This document shows, one piece after another, positions 1 to 5,281 of a stretch of DNA of 5,281 nt. Within the stretch, counting starts at the first letter, position 1. Each line of letters starts with the position of its first letter. The notes below the pieces were generated by a model. The model was not told where the DNA came from, did no database searches, and saw nothing but the letters and a program-made list of their open reading frames with translations. A program made the translations under genes and the position numbers. The stretch is from positions 1-5,281 of the forward strand of contig SBFN01000102.1 of the NCBI GenBank assembly GCA_006226895.1. The letters are read 5' to 3'. Source of the stretch: Deltaproteobacteria bacterium (lineage in GTDB: Bacteria > Desulfobacterota > Desulfuromonadia > Desulfuromonadales > BM103).

Positions 1-327
1 AATCGCAGTTTTGTGAAATGCCTGGAAAAAATGTTTGAGAAAAAGGCCTACGTTGGTATCGCCACACATGATGAAAAACTGGTTTTCGAATCGGAACAAC
101 TCATCAGGGAGTTTGGACTGAAACGTGAAGAATACGAGTTCCAGATGCTGCTTGGTGTCGACCCCGAGCTGCGGGACCTTCTGGTTAAACGGGGACATAG
201 GTTGCGGATATATGTTCCGTACGGCAAGTCATGGCTCCCGTATTCCAGACGGCGCCTCAAGGAGAACCCGAGCATTGCTCAGCATGCTTTGAGACAGATG
301 CTCGGTATGAAATCAAAATCTGTCTGA
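1..327 (+). CDS. Proline dehydrogenase, C-terminal part (5' end outside window)
   Basis: The frame is open from base 1 and runs 108 codons to TGA at 325-327. It is the C-terminal third of a FAD-dependent proline dehydrogenase, which oxidises L-proline to 1-pyrroline-5-carboxylate as the first step of proline catabolism and passes electrons to the respiratory chain. Visible family motifs, in order, are IATHD (bases about 58-72), the strand FQMLLGV (about 142-162), LRIYVPYG (about 202-225) and the signature PYSRRRLKENP (238-270). By family knowledge, the paired arginines in that last motif bind the proline carboxylate. The protein ends soon after this motif with no aldehyde dehydrogenase domain, so this is the stand-alone enzyme (normally about 300 residues), not bifunctional PutA. 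A GTG at 13 could be mistaken for a start, but the frame continues upstream and the protein would lack its barrel. A terminator follows, so this is the last gene of its transcript. Confidence 0.93.
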   Translation, partial: NRSFVKCLEKMFEKKAYVGIATHDEKLVFESEQLIREFGLKREEYEFQMLLGVDPELRDLLVKRGHRLRIYVPYGKSWLPYSRRRLKENPSIAQHALRQMLGMKSKSV

Positions 328-352
328 ACGCTGGCATGATTAATACAATTTG

Positions 353-385
353 AAGGAGGATGTCACTTGTTGGCATCCTCCTTTT
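353..385 (+). terminator. Rho-independent terminator after proline dehydrogenase
   Basis: A perfect 10-bp stem (AAGGAGGATG at 353-362 with CATCCTCCTT at 374-383) is extended inward by a T-G and a C-G pair. It closes a 7-nt loop (365-371) and runs into TTTT at 382-385. It begins 25 nt after the proline dehydrogenase stop codon. The reverse strand has no matching U-tract, so it should act only on + strand transcripts. It separates proline catabolism from the transporter genes, which therefore need their own promoter. Confidence 0.88.
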
Positions 386-430
386 CGTATAGGTTCTCAA
401 CTGTGACCGTCCCCCTACCCAGGTGAATGA

Positions 431-1747
431 ATGAGCCAACAGGCAACACTTAAAACTATATATCGCCTCTGGTGGCCACTTGCTATGACTTGGTTGATGA
501 TGGCGATCGAGGGCCCTTTTCTGGCGGCAATCATTGCCCGCATGGGAGAGAGTGCCACCAACCTTGCGGCTTACGGCGTGGCTTATGCCTTCGGCTTGAT
601 CACGGAAGCACCGGTGATTATGCTTTTGAGTGCCTCAACGCGGTTGGCCAGAGGTCGCAGTGATTACCTGCGCTTGCGCTCTTTCTCTGTGAGCCTGTGT
701 GGCCTGGTCACAATGTTTCTGCTGTTGCTGCTTGTCCCATCTGTTTTTGCTCCTTTAACGACAACACTTCTTGGTTTGTCCTCTGATGTTGCCGCTCATG
801 TGAATCAGGCTTTGTGGCTGCTCCTGCCGTGGCCGGCGGCGATCGGCATGCGCAGGTTTTATCAGGGTGTCTTGATTGCTCATCACCAACCGGGTCGTGT
901 TGCCGTCGGTACTGCTGTCAGGCTTTTGAGTATGTCTTTAACGGCATACCTCCTTTGGTCTCTTGACCCGCTCCCTGGCGCCAGCGTGGGCGCCTGTTCG
1001 TTAAGCGCCGGAGTGGTCGCTGAAGCGCTGGCGACCCGTTGGTTAGCCCGACGTGCGATTAAGGCTTCTCTGGCCGAAACAGGTGATGAGGTTGTCATGT
1101 CATCCTACGTGGCCTTGAGTCGTTTCTACCTACCTTTGGCTATGACCCCGCTGATCGGTTTGAGTGTCCATCCGGTGGTGACCTTTTTTCTTGGGCATAG
1201 TTACAAGCCGCTTGAGTCCTTGGCGATAATGCCCGTGCTCTATGCTCTGACCTTTCTGTTTCGTGCGCTCGGACTTTCTTACCCCGAGGTGGCGATCGCC
1301 ACTTTGAAGGATGGTCGGCAAAATCATGTGGCGGTGAGAAAATTTGCCATCTATCTCGCAATAGCTCTTGGCGGTGGTTTATCGTTAATTGCCTTTACTC
1401 CCCTGAATGTGGTCTGGTTTGCAACGCTTTCCGGTCTCTCTGCGGACTTGGTGCAATTGGCGATACCTCCATTGCAGATCATGTCGCTCTTTCCGGCCCT
1501 GACGGTTGCTATCGGTTATCAGAGAGCTATTCTGATCGACGCTGGAAAAACTCTTCCGGTGACGCTGGCAACCGCTATAGAAGCCGTGGGAATTTTTTCA
1601 ATCCTGGCACTGCTTGTACTATACTCAACGCTTCCCGGAGTGACCTCAGCCGCGCTGGCTTACCTGCTTGGTCGGATCATGGGTCTGTTGTACTTATGCT
1701 GGCCATGTGCCGGTGTTCAGAAGCGAAACGAACAAGCGATCACCTGA
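431..1747 (+). CDS. MOP/MATE-superfamily transporter, ANKH-like
   Basis: A 438-residue, very hydrophobic inner-membrane protein with about 12 predicted membrane segments, the usual size for the MATE/MOP exporter superfamily. The two-half architecture is visible. A segment around residues 14-40 (WWPLAMT...GPFLAAIIAR) is echoed around residues 231-258 (FYLPLAMT...HPVVTFFLG), with PLAMT repeated at 16-20 and 234-238. Several stretches recall the vertebrate ANKH family rather than drug-exporting MATE proteins: WWPLA, LAAYGVAY (45-52), RRFYQGVLI (141-149) and IPPLQIMSLFPALTVA (345-360). That likeness is from memory, not from a search. ANKH exports anions such as pyrophosphate and citrate in animals; the substrate here cannot be inferred. 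The ATG at 431 follows AGGTGA (421-426), which pairs with the anti-Shine-Dalgarno end. The C-terminus is short and polar (KRNEQAIT). It is first of three transporter genes, 22 nt before the next. Confidence 0.82.
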   Translation: MSQQATLKTIYRLWWPLAMTWLMMAIEGPFLAAIIARMGESATNLAAYGVAYAFGLITEAPVIMLLSASTRLARGRSDYLRLRSFSVSLCGLVTMFLLLLLVPSVFAPLTTTLLGLSSDVAAHVNQALWLLLPWPAAIGMRRFYQGVLIAHHQPGRVAVGTAVRLLSMSLTAYLLWSLDPLPGASVGACSLSAGVVAEALATRWLARRAIKASLAETGDEVVMSSYVALSRFYLPLAMTPLIGLSVHPVVTFFLGHSYKPLESLAIMPVLYALTFLFRALGLSYPEVAIATLKDGRQNHVAVRKFAIYLAIALGGGLSLIAFTPLNVVWFATLSGLSADLVQLAIPPLQIMSLFPALTVAIGYQRAILIDAGKTLPVTLATAIEAVGIFSILALLVLYSTLPGVTSAALAYLLGRIMGLLYLCWPCAGVQKRNEQAIT

Positions 1748-1757
1748 TAAATTCACA

Positions 1758-1764
1758 AAGGGAG
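1758..1764 (+). promoter_or_regulatory. Ribosome-binding site deciding the start of the first EamA transporter
   Basis: AAGGGAG lies 5 nt before the ATG at 1770. It supports this start over the in-frame ATG at 1668, which would add 34 residues encoded by bases inside the preceding gene. Those residues also do not resemble the family's N-terminus. Confidence 0.7.
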
Positions 1765-1769
1765 TTTTG

Positions 1770-2675
1770 ATGTCTAAAGATAGTTCACGATCAGGTGTCT
1801 GGCTGGTCCTTATGGCTGCCACGCTATGGGGAACGACAGGAACTTCTCAGGCGTTTGCACCTGCCGGTTTTGACCCAATGGTTATCGGCACCTTACGCCT
1901 GGCGATCGGTGGCGTCTCAATGCTGATGATTGTGTTGATGACTACAGGCCTGTCACAACTTAAAGGCTGGCCACTCAGAACGACGCTTGCTGCTGCCCTG
2001 TTTACTGCACTTTACCAGGCCTGCTTTTTTGCCGGGGTTGCCAAGACCGGGGTTGCCGTGGGGACGATTGTTGGTATCGGCAGTGCGCCGGTTGCGGGTG
2101 GCATGCTCGGTTATTTTTTTCGGGGAGAGCGTCCTGGTAGAAGCTGGTTTGTTGCGACAACTCTTGCGATTCTTGGTTGTGTTGTCTTGACCCTCAGCAG
2201 CGGTGGCGATGTGGTGATTGATCTGATGGGGGTCGCACTTGCGATCGGTGCCGGTGTTGCTTATGCAGCTTATACTCTGGTGATCAAGGGTTTGCTGGAA
2301 AAACATGACGCGAATGCTGTGATTGCAGTAGCTTTCTGTCTTGGTGCACTCATGCTTGCCCCTTTGCTGATCGGTCGCGAGATGGCCTGGCTGGCTGCTC
2401 CTCGAAGTGTTGTAGTTGTTCTCCATCTTGGTCTTGTGACGGCTGCACTGGCCTACTGGTTGTTCGCTCGCGGGTTGCGACTTGTTCCTGTTGCCACTGC
2501 GGTGACCCTGACCCTGGCTGAACCTTTAACTGCCGGTCTTTTAGGCTTGTTGGTGCTGGGCGAACATTTGAACTCGGTCTCCTTCGTTGGTATTGCCCTG
2601 ATTTTCTCAGGCTTGGCAGTCCTCTCTCTTTGGGGACGTGCAACTCCGGAATCTCCTGCTGAGTTTGGAGGTTGA
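1770..2675 (+). CDS. EamA-family (drug/metabolite transporter superfamily) permease
   Basis: A 301-residue inner-membrane protein of typical DMT/EamA length with ten predicted helices in two homologous five-helix halves. The first half opens with WLVLMAATLWGTTGT (11-25). Each half closes on the same pattern: APVAGGMLGYFF.GE (106-120) and EPLTAGLLGLLVLGE (251-265), each followed by a hydrophobic helix. These are the classic EamA repeat ends. Members export amino acids, purines, drugs or other small metabolites using the proton gradient; the substrate cannot be read from the sequence. ATG 1770 is chosen because of the AAGGGAG site just upstream. The C-terminal tail (RATPESPAEFGG) is polar and probably cytoplasmic. 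The gene sits 22 nt after the MATE-like gene and 4 nt before a second EamA gene, so co-transcription is likely. No truncation or frameshift is seen. Confidence 0.9.
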   Translation: MSKDSSRSGVWLVLMAATLWGTTGTSQAFAPAGFDPMVIGTLRLAIGGVSMLMIVLMTTGLSQLKGWPLRTTLAAALFTALYQACFFAGVAKTGVAVGTIVGIGSAPVAGGMLGYFFRGERPGRSWFVATTLAILGCVVLTLSSGGDVVIDLMGVALAIGAGVAYAAYTLVIKGLLEKHDANAVIAVAFCLGALMLAPLLIGREMAWLAAPRSVVVVLHLGLVTAALAYWLFARGLRLVPVATAVTLTLAEPLTAGLLGLLVLGEHLNSVSFVGIALIFSGLAVLSLWGRATPESPAEFGG

Positions 2676-2679
2676 CCAA

Positions 2680-3576
2680 ATGGTCAATCAACGCAAGGCA
2701 TATATCTATGCAATCAGCACGGTTTTAATCTGGTCAACTGTTGCTTCAGCGTTCAAAATATCCCTGCGTACATTGCCGCCTGCACATCTCTTGCTTTACG
2801 CCAACCTGGCTTCTGTCTTGTTACTTGGTGTCATCTTGCTGTTGCGTCGCGAGCTGGGGATAGCCTTGCCGAAGAACCGTCAGGAATTGTTGCGTTCAGC
2901 GGGCCTTGGAATACTAAACCCCTTTCTCTACTATCTGATTCTGTTGCAAGCCTATAGCCTGCTGCCGGCTCAGGAAGCTCAACCCCTTAACAATACCTGG
3001 GCAATCACACTCTCGATTCTTGCCGTACCATTTCTGAAACAGAAACTCTCACTACCAGAGATCTTTGCGATTTTGGTCAGTTATTTTGGGGTGGTGGTGA
3101 TTTCAACCCACGGTGAGCCGTTCGGCATGAACTTTTCTGACCCCTTTGGTGTCGCACTGGCTTTAGGGAGCACGATCGTCTGGGCGCTCTACTGGATTTT
3201 CAATATCAGGGACAGCAGGCCTCCTTTGGCTGGTCTCTTCATGAACTTCCTCTGTGCACTGCCGTTGACCCTGTTCTATTGCCTGGTTTTCACCGAAATG
3301 CAGCTGCCTGACCTGACCGGTTTTCTCGGGGCGGTCTACGTTGGTTGTTTCGAGATGGGTATATCTTTTGTGCTCTGGTTGCAGGCGCTTAAGTACACTG
3401 CCAGTACAGCAAAGATCAGCAGTATCGCTTTCATGTTACCTTTCTTCTCTCTCATTATGATTCATTTTCTGGTTGGCGAAGAGATTTTGCCGTCGACATT
3501 TTATGGGCTGGTTTTGATTGTGGCGGGATTGTTTTTACAGCAGATTGTAAAGAACAAAGCCGTTGATGCTGGTTAA
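2680..3576 (+). CDS. Second EamA-family transporter, divergent from its neighbour
   Basis: A 298-residue inner-membrane protein, again about ten helices in two EamA halves. It opens with YIYAISTVLIWSTVASAFK (8-26). Its first half ends in the distinctive stretch LLPAQEAQPLNNTWAITLS (94-112), and its second half closes with a helix after LVGEEILPSTF (264-274). It aligns only loosely with the preceding EamA protein, so the pair is not a recent duplication. Substrate unknown; family members export metabolites or amino acids. The start at ATG 2680 is preceded by GGAGG (2667-2671, spacing 8), which lies within the last codons of the upstream gene. Only 4 nt separate the upstream stop from this start, so translational coupling is likely. 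An in-frame ATG at 2638 would overlap the upstream gene and lacks a good ribosome-binding site. No clear terminator follows the TAA at 3574-3576. Confidence 0.88.
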   Translation: MVNQRKAYIYAISTVLIWSTVASAFKISLRTLPPAHLLLYANLASVLLLGVILLLRRELGIALPKNRQELLRSAGLGILNPFLYYLILLQAYSLLPAQEAQPLNNTWAITLSILAVPFLKQKLSLPEIFAILVSYFGVVVISTHGEPFGMNFSDPFGVALALGSTIVWALYWIFNIRDSRPPLAGLFMNFLCALPLTLFYCLVFTEMQLPDLTGFLGAVYVGCFEMGISFVLWLQALKYTASTAKISSIAFMLPFFSLIMIHFLVGEEILPSTFYGLVLIVAGLFLQQIVKNKAVDAG

Positions 3577-3579
3577 TAC

Positions 3580-3584
3580 GGAGG
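3580..3584 (+). promoter_or_regulatory. Ribosome-binding site of the leader reading frame
   Basis: GGAGG lies 3 nt after the TAA of the second EamA gene, 10 nt before a GTG (3595) and 13 nt before an ATG (3598). It is 57 nt from the MoaD-like start at 3642, far too distant to serve that start directly. If functional, it loads ribosomes on the short frame described next. Confidence 0.45.
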
Positions 3585-3594
3585 AATTTTTCGA

Positions 3595-3645
3595 GTGATG
3601 CAGTATACTGGATTTTTCCCAATCATCCGTGAGCAAAAAAAATGA
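3595..3645 (+). CDS. Possible 16-codon leader ORF overlapping the MoaD-like start
   Basis: A short frame starts at GTG 3595 or ATG 3598 and encodes (M)MQYTGFFPIIREQKK, ending at TGA 3643-3645. The TGA overlaps the ATG of the MoaD-like gene in an ATGA arrangement (3642-3645). It has a GGAGG site at 3580-3584, whereas the MoaD-like gene has no recognisable site of its own (bases 3629-3641 read GTGAGCAAAAAAA). The simplest reading is a leader peptide whose translation delivers ribosomes to the next start by termination-reinitiation. It resembles no known protein, and the arrangement could be chance. Codons CAA AAA AAA just before the stop form a slippery run (see findings). Confidence 0.3.
   Translation: MMQYTGFFPIIREQKK
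3601..3610 (+). promoter_or_regulatory. Palindrome CAGTATACTG containing a -10-like TATACT
   Basis: A perfect 10-bp palindrome spans 3601-3610 and contains TATACT (3604-3609), five of six matches to the sigma-70 -10 box. At 17 bp upstream the -35 position (3581-3586, GAGGAA) is poor, and there is no TG extension. If real, transcription would start near 3616, giving the MoaD-like/AOR genes their own promoter with an operator-like inverted repeat over the -10. A 10-bp palindrome can easily arise by chance. Confidence 0.22.
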
Positions 3646-3866
3646 AAATTACTGTTAAACTGGTTGGCGTATTCTGTATCGGAAGATTCAAAAAAGAGAT
3701 TCAGGAATACCCCTCCGGTATTCATGTTGTGGAGGTTATTGATGCCCTCCAGTTACCTAAAGATATTCTTGGTATTATTCTCATCAATGGTGTCCATGCC
3801 GGAGAAGAAGACATCCTCAAAGATGGTGATGACTTGTCCCTGCTTCCGATGTTGGATGGAGGTTGA
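3642..3866 (+). CDS. MoaD/ThiS-family sulfur-carrier protein
   Basis: A 74-residue ubiquitin-fold protein. It begins with the family's first strand (MKITVKLVGVF), has a central hydrophobic ILGIILING segment (42-50) followed by V.AGEEDILKDGDDLSLLPM (51-70), and ends exactly in Gly-Gly (73-74). In MoaD the C-terminal glycine is adenylated by a MoeB/ThiF-type enzyme and thiocarboxylated; MoaD then donates sulfur to build the dithiolene of molybdopterin. The length and the terminal GG fit an intact, functional carrier. It lies 60 nt upstream of an aldehyde:ferredoxin oxidoreductase, an enzyme with a bis-pterin tungsten cofactor, so a role in making or tuning that cofactor is the natural inference. 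ThiS or another sulfur-transfer role cannot be excluded. The start at ATG 3642 lacks its own ribosome-binding site and overlaps the stop of a leader frame. The cytoplasmic location is inferred. Confidence 0.88.
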   Translation: MKITVKLVGVFCIGRFKKEIQEYPSGIHVVEVIDALQLPKDILGIILINGVHAGEEDILKDGDDLSLLPMLDGG

Positions 3867-3907
3867 GACGATCTGTTTCCGAAGTTTGTCTGTAATGAAT
3901 TTTTTTT
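3866..3907 (+). other. Weak hairpin plus T-run between the MoaD-like and AOR genes
   Basis: AGACGATCT (3866-3874) can pair with AGTTTGTCT (3883-3891) with one G-T wobble and one T-T mismatch around an 8-nt loop. Eight T residues follow at 3900-3907, but 8 nt separate them from the stem base, whereas an intrinsic terminator has the U-tract directly adjacent. It may be a weak attenuator, an mRNA-stability element, or chance. It is the only candidate signal in this 60-nt gap besides the AOR ribosome-binding site. Confidence 0.2.
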
Positions 3908-3911
3908 AGAG

Positions 3912-3919
3912 TAAGGAGG
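3912..3919 (+). promoter_or_regulatory. Near-perfect ribosome-binding site of the AOR gene
   Basis: TAAGGAGG, an uninterrupted 8-base match to the 16S anti-Shine-Dalgarno, ends 7 nt before ATG 3927. It fixes the AOR start and is the strongest site in the window, in contrast to the MoaD-like gene, which has none. This fits the enzyme being made in larger amounts than its cofactor-assembly partner. Confidence 0.85.
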
Positions 3920-3926
3920 AAAATCG

Positions 3927-5281
3927 ATGAGGTGTTTGACCACTGACCCCGCTTCTGAGCCATCCAAGATCCTCTATAAACGCTGTGTTTTTGACTTGAG
4001 AACAGGCGAACAACGCATGGAGGAGGCTCCCTGCCGCAACCTGGAAGATGTCCTCGGTGGTTTTGGCCGCTCCTTTCAGGATCTTGCTGAAAGAAAGATA
4101 GAGAACGCTTATTGCGACGAGAACCCATTAATAGTCAACACCGGTTTGTTGACCGGCAGCAGCGCCATGACAGGCATGCGTACCTATTTTTCCGGCTACA
4201 GCCCGATCAAAGGTTCCAAAGCGGGGCTTCCTGCGGCCATGTGGTCGACCGGCAGCGGCAAGTTCGGCGCCAAGTTCAAGTGGACCGGCCTCGATGAACT
4301 GATTTTCGAGAACCGTTCGGAGCAACCGGTCTATGTCGTGATCAGGGAGGCTGAAGACGGGCCGAAAGTCGAACTGAAGCCTGCCGAACACTTGCTCGGA
4401 CTTTCGACCCACGACAAGATTATGGCTCTGCAGATGGAGTACACCGACGCCCACTTTGCCGCCATTGGCCAGGCCGGGGAGAACTGGCAGAACAACTTTA
4501 TGGGCGCTGTCGCTCTTTCCACTGAGAATCAGCTCAAAGAGAAAGAGGATAAGAGTCGATTTGCCGGGCGTGGTGGTATGGGCAGCCTGATGGGGTATAA
4601 GAACGTCCTTGCCCTGGTGGCGCAAAGCAGCGACAAGCTTAAACCTCTATCCGATGCGGTCAAAAAAGTTAATCTCAATGTTATCAAGGGGGGCGGTTCA
4701 GCTCGCATTCAACCGATCAGCCGTGGCGGGGGAGGTGGAACCTGGGCTGCCTACGATGTGTTGCAGGCGTTTCACGCGGTGCCGATCAATAATTTCCGTC
4801 CGCAAGGCAACGCTCTCCCGGAACAGCTGTTCCGGGAAAATGTTGAGAAAGAATACGACATCAAGTCGCAGGCCTGCTACCGCTGCGGCATAACCTGTCA
4901 CAACAATGTCTCTGAGAAGAACGCTGATGGCAGCAAAGGTGAGTTCCTGGCCAAGTTCGATTATGAGCCGCTCAATCTGCTCGGCACCAATGTCGGCATC
5001 CACGACGCCGGTCAGGCCGCGCACCTGATCCAGTTAGGTGACAACTACGGTATGGATGCCATTTCTCTTGGCGTGACCATCTCTTACGTCTTGTCGTACA
5101 ACGAGCGCCACCCGGAAAAAAACATACTCAACGGTGCTACCTTCGGCGATTATGAGAAGATCCGTGAACTGATCATTCAGGCCGGAGAGGGCAAGCTGCC
5201 GGAGGTCGGCCATGGCTCTATGCGTCTCTCGCAAAGGCTTGACGAAACCAGCTACGCTTATCACGTAAAAGGGCTGGAGAT
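3927..5281 (+). CDS. aor: Aldehyde:ferredoxin oxidoreductase (tungsten enzyme), 3' end outside window
   Basis: 451 residues are visible; the family is usually 600-650. These enzymes interconvert aldehydes and carboxylates with ferredoxin, using a tungsten bis-pterin and a [4Fe-4S] cluster in the cytoplasm. N-terminal domain (about 10-225): KILYKRCVFDLRTGE, NPLIVNTG (66-73), the Gly-rich STGSGKFG (107-114), GQAGENWQNNF (181-191) and RGGMGSLMGYKN (215-226), a recognisable variant of the family's MGSKN motif. Second domain: the cluster motif CYRCGITC (C317, C320, C324, the C-x2-C-x3-C pattern), YEPLNLLG with a conserved-looking Glu347, and DNYGMD (372-377), a form of the pterin-binding DxxGLD motif. 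The fourth cluster cysteine would lie beyond the window, which ends within a motif reading HVKGLE. It is in an apparent operon with the MoaD-like gene. Its sequence diverges from archaeal AOR at several motifs, so the aldehyde substrate, and even an AOR role rather than a related tungsten oxidoreductase, is uncertain. C-ending codons (AAC, TTC, ACC) are commoner than in the transporters. Confidence 0.92.
   Translation, partial: MRCLTTDPASEPSKILYKRCVFDLRTGEQRMEEAPCRNLEDVLGGFGRSFQDLAERKIENAYCDENPLIVNTGLLTGSSAMTGMRTYFSGYSPIKGSKAGLPAAMWSTGSGKFGAKFKWTGLDELIFENRSEQPVYVVIREAEDGPKVELKPAEHLLGLSTHDKIMALQMEYTDAHFAAIGQAGENWQNNFMGAVALSTENQLKEKEDKSRFAGRGGMGSLMGYKNVLALVAQSSDKLKPLSDAVKKVNLNVIKGGGSARIQPISRGGGGGTWAAYDVLQAFHAVPINNFRPQGNALPEQLFRENVEKEYDIKSQACYRCGITCHNNVSEKNADGSKGEFLAKFDYEPLNLLGTNVGIHDAGQAAHLIQLGDNYGMDAISLGVTISYVLSYNERHPEKNILNGATFGDYEKIRELIIQAGEGKLPEVGHGSMRLSQRLDETSYAYHVKGLE

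Noticed and set aside
353..385. AAGGAGG in the terminator stem as a ribosome-binding site
   Set aside because: It is sequestered in a perfect stem, and no sensible reading frame starts within the usual distance.
367..393. Possible promoter TTGTTG (367-372) with TATAGG (388-393) before the MATE-like gene
   Set aside because: The 15-bp spacer is short, both boxes are weak, and the -35 lies inside the terminator hairpin. A promoter is expected in 328-430 but cannot be placed with confidence.
1289..1302. 14-bp perfect palindrome GTGGCGATCGCCAC
   Set aside because: It is inside the MATE-like coding region and encodes ordinary residues. GCGATCG recurs in the neighbouring genes as common codon pairs, so it is probably chance.
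1668..1769. 34-residue N-terminal extension of the first EamA transporter
   Set aside because: It is encoded by out-of-frame bases of the preceding gene plus the gap. ATG 1770 has a proper ribosome-binding site and the normal family N-terminus.
1953..2426. 157-codon open frame on the - strand
   Set aside because: It lies opposite the first EamA transporter. The translation is rich in Arg, Asn, Thr and Ser with no fold or motif, typical of the antisense of a hydrophobic gene.
4128..4625. 165-codon open frame on the - strand
   Set aside because: It lies entirely opposite the AOR gene, whose motifs are unmistakable. The antisense translation shows no recognisable family.

Overview
This looks like a stretch of chromosome from an anaerobic bacterium of intermediate GC. 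A Desulfuromonas/Geobacter-type deltaproteobacterium (Desulfuromonadia) is my best guess. It rests on the gene combination (stand-alone proline dehydrogenase, tungsten-type aldehyde:ferredoxin oxidoreductase with its own MoaD-like protein) and on codon use, not on any marker gene. All genes lie on the + strand.

Layout: (1) 1-327 is the C-terminal third of a proline dehydrogenase, closed by a strong rho-independent terminator at 353-385. (2) 431-3576 holds three consecutive multi-pass membrane transporters. The first is a MOP/MATE-superfamily protein that resembles the ANKH (progressive ankylosis) branch. Two different EamA-type drug/metabolite transporters follow. The gaps of 22 and 4 nt suggest one operon. 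(3) 3577-3641 is a short junction with a strong ribosome-binding site, a 16-codon leader reading frame, a TATACT box inside a perfect 10-bp palindrome, and a run of eight A that runs into the next start codon. (4) 3642-3866 is a MoaD/ThiS-like sulfur-carrier protein ending in Gly-Gly. (5) 3927 to the window end is an aldehyde:ferredoxin oxidoreductase (AOR), cut off by the window after 451 residues; it has a near-perfect ribosome-binding site.

Functionally there are three blocks: proline catabolism, an export/transport cassette of unknown substrate, and a tungsto-pterin enzyme module. In the last, the MoaD-like protein probably supplies dithiolene sulfur for the cofactor of the adjacent AOR. 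No mobile element, CRISPR array, tRNA or rRNA gene was seen. The least ordinary parts are the transporter trio with an ANKH-like member and the leader-ORF/A-run arrangement in front of the MoaD-like gene. I saw no clear evidence of a wholly new system.
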